Positions 62,351 through 64,000 of a DNA stretch of 64,000 nt are shown here, piece by piece. The position numbers and the translations under genes are program-made. The notes beneath the pieces are model-generated. The model worked only from the letters and a program-made list of their open reading frames with translations. It had not been told where the DNA came from and did not search any database. The DNA is from Arenicella chitinivorans (GTDB lineage Bacteria; Pseudomonadota; Gammaproteobacteria; Arenicellales; Arenicellaceae), in NCBI RefSeq assembly GCF_014651515.1, contig NZ_BMXA01000005.1:1-64000 (forward strand), in the 5' to 3' direction. The first letter of the stretch is position 1. Each line of letters starts with the position of its first letter.

Positions 62351-64000
62351 ATGGCACTACGAGAACTACATATCCGCAACTTTGCGATCATCAAACAGCT
62401 CGAAATTGAGTTTGATGACGGCTTAACTGTGGTTACCGGTGAAACCGGCGCCGGCAAATCGATCTTACTCGATGCGCTGGATCTGTTGCTGGGCGCGCGC
62501 GCTGAACCGGACCTGGTGCGTCACGGCGAATCTCAGTGTGAGCTGACAGCGTGGTTTGATATTCGTGGTCTCCAGTCCGTGCAGAGTTGGTTGCAGAAGC
62601 ATGATTTGGTCGGCGAAGAGGATCAATGTTTGATTCGCCGCGTAGTCCGAGTTGATAAACCAACCAAATGTTATCTCAACGATCAACCGACCACCCTAGC
62701 AAGCCTAAAAGAACTCGGATACTTGTTGGTGGACATTCACGGCCAACATGAGCATCAATCGCTGTCGCGCTCAGCTGATCAACGCCGTATTTTAGATCAG
62801 TATTCCGGTCATGTAGACGCCATCGAGATGATGGCTAAACTCGCGAGCAAGATTCGTCGACTGGAAAAAGAACTGGGTACAACAACCCAAGTTCGTAGCG
62901 ATAATGCCGACAAAATAGAATTAATTGAATTTCAACTCAGTGAGTTTGAGGAAGTCAGCGTCACAGAAGGCGAATACGCCGAGTTGGAAGTCGAATATGC
63001 GCGCCTGAATAATGCACAAGCCTTGATTGATGGCATTGAACAAGCGCTCGACAGGCTATTCCTCAATGAGGATGTAAACCTAACGTCTGAGTTAGGTCGA
63101 CAAATTCATGCGCTCGGCGATCTGCAAGAGTTTGACCCGACACTCAATACCACGGGTGAGTTGTTGAATTCCGCGTTGGCGCAAATTGAGGAGGCCCGCA
63201 GCGAATTGAACAGTGTGCTCAACAAGATCGATCAGGACCCAGAGCGACTTCGAGAAATCGAACAACGCCGAGACACCCTAATCAACTTGGCACGCAAGCA
63301 CCGCTGCAGTGAAGAAGCCTTGCCCGCCAAACATCAGGCCCTACTTGATGAGCTGGAAACATTGAAAGACAAAAGCTCGCGGCCAGAAAAGCTTGCGCGT
63401 GAAATTGCGGATCTCAAGAAGAGTTATACCAAAATTGCCCAAGCGGTGTCTGAAAAACGCCAACTGGTGGCCGAACAATTGTCAGCAGAAATTACGGCGC
63501 AAATGCAGGACCTAGGCATGCGCGGCGGCGAACTCTCTATTGCTGTAGAACCACAGATCAGCGATGAAATCGTGGTCACCGACCATGGGATTGATCAGAT
63601 TGAATTCCTGGTCAGCACCAACCACGGTATGCCGCTTAAGCCATTAAATAAAACCGCGTCCGGAGGCGAGTTGTCACGTATTAGTCTCGCGATTCAGGTT
63701 ATCACCAGCCAGAAACTCGACACACCGACCTTAATTTTTGATGAAGTTGATGTCGGTGTCGGTGGTCGCGTGGCACAAATTGTTGGTACACGATTGCGTG
63801 AATTGGGCAACCATGCTCAGGTACTGTGCATTACGCACCAGCCTCAAGTCGCCGCTCAAGGCCAACAGCATATTTACATCGATAAAGTCAGCGATGAACA
63901 GGGAACGTACTCCACATTGGTAAAATTGGACGCAGATGGTCGCACTGTCGAAATTGCACGAATGTTGGGCGGCGAAACCATTACCGATCGAACCCGCGCT
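62351..64000 (+). CDS. recN: DNA repair protein RecN (3' end cut off by window)
   Basis: An SMC-like ATPase that acts at double-strand breaks. The frame begins at the ATG at 62351 (MALRELHIRNFAIIKQLEIE) and stays open to the window end, 550 codons, so only a handful of residues should be missing from the usual 550-560. The Walker A loop VVTGETGAGKSILLDAL lies at about residues 28-44. The coiled-coil arms follow, then the signature ASGGELSRISLAIQ and Walker B TLIFDEVDVGVGGRVA. In Escherichia coli recN is SOS-regulated, but no CTGT-N8-ACAG box is present in the 30 bp before this start. Confidence 0.96.
   Translation, partial: MALRELHIRNFAIIKQLEIEFDDGLTVVTGETGAGKSILLDALDLLLGARAEPDLVRHGESQCELTAWFDIRGLQSVQSWLQKHDLVGEEDQCLIRRVVRVDKPTKCYLNDQPTTLASLKELGYLLVDIHGQHEHQSLSRSADQRRILDQYSGHVDAIEMMAKLASKIRRLEKELGTTTQVRSDNADKIELIEFQLSEFEEVSVTEGEYAELEVEYARLNNAQALIDGIEQALDRLFLNEDVNLTSELGRQIHALGDLQEFDPTLNTTGELLNSALAQIEEARSELNSVLNKIDQDPERLREIEQRRDTLINLARKHRCSEEALPAKHQALLDELETLKDKSSRPEKLAREIADLKKSYTKIAQAVSEKRQLVAEQLSAEITAQMQDLGMRGGELSIAVEPQISDEIVVTDHGIDQIEFLVSTNHGMPLKPLNKTASGGELSRISLAIQVITSQKLDTPTLIFDEVDVGVGGRVAQIVGTRLRELGNHAQVLCITHQPQVAAQGQQHIYIDKVSDEQGTYSTLVKLDADGRTVEIARMLGGETITDRTRA

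Overview
The window is chromosomal DNA from a gammaproteobacterium, probably a free-living marine or environmental one rather than an enteric. The evidence is the set of conserved neighbourhoods: uvrC-pgsA-tRNA-Gly-tRNA-Cys-tRNA-Leu, tgt-yajC-secD-secF, glyA-nrdR-ribD-ribE-ribB-ribH-nusB-thiL-pgpA, fadI-fadJ, ppk/ppx and nadK-recN. A GTP-type PEP carboxykinase, a RibBX protein and a chromosomal integron array also fit. I cannot name the genus.

Region 1 (1-5.7 kb) is accessory DNA, more AT-rich than the rest. It opens with the 3' end of an IS110-family transposase that abuts an interrupted attC site. An integron cassette array follows: eight cassettes with ORFs of 60 codons or more, all on the minus strand, and one cassette without a substantial ORF, separated by eight complete attC-like sites of 63-114 bp. 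The cargo includes a PD40 propeller protein, a VOC protein, a SUMF1-type lipoprotein, small membrane proteins and unknowns. No integrase gene is intact. At the attI end there is a core site without the usual attC flank, an exact LexA (SOS) box, and a 13-codon ORF whose start resembles an integron integrase, in the divergent orientation. I read this as an integron whose intI has been lost.

Region 2 (5.8-6.7 kb) holds tRNA-Leu(TAA), tRNA-Cys(GCA) and tRNA-Gly(GCC) on the minus strand. A 91-bp tandem repeat upstream of tRNA-Leu carries degenerate copies of the tRNA 5' end. A second cluster of short degenerate repeats lies between it and tRNA-Cys.

Region 3 (6.7-32.7 kb) is housekeeping, nearly all on the minus strand: pgsA, uvrC, (efp and tRNA-Arg on plus), queA, a fatty acid hydroxylase, fadJ/fadI, ampD, pgpA-thiL-nusB-ribH-ribBX-ribE-ribD-nrdR-glyA, secF-secD-yajC-tgt, and an aro run encoding shikimate pathway steps 1 to 4.

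Region 4 (32.9-64 kb) has ppk1 and ppx converging, a cytochrome c4, pckG, an MltD-like transglycosylase, a four-gene lipid-modification cluster (FAD oxidoreductase, DUF1365, CFA synthase, DUF2878), a second DAHP synthase with an NSS transporter and aromatic aminotransferase nearby, darP, two two-component systems, an HtrA protease, a YdeP-type molybdopterin oxidoreductase next to hrcA, then nadK and recN, the last cut by the window end.

Coordinates, motifs and repeats were read directly from the sequence. Family names rest on recognised motifs, without database searches.
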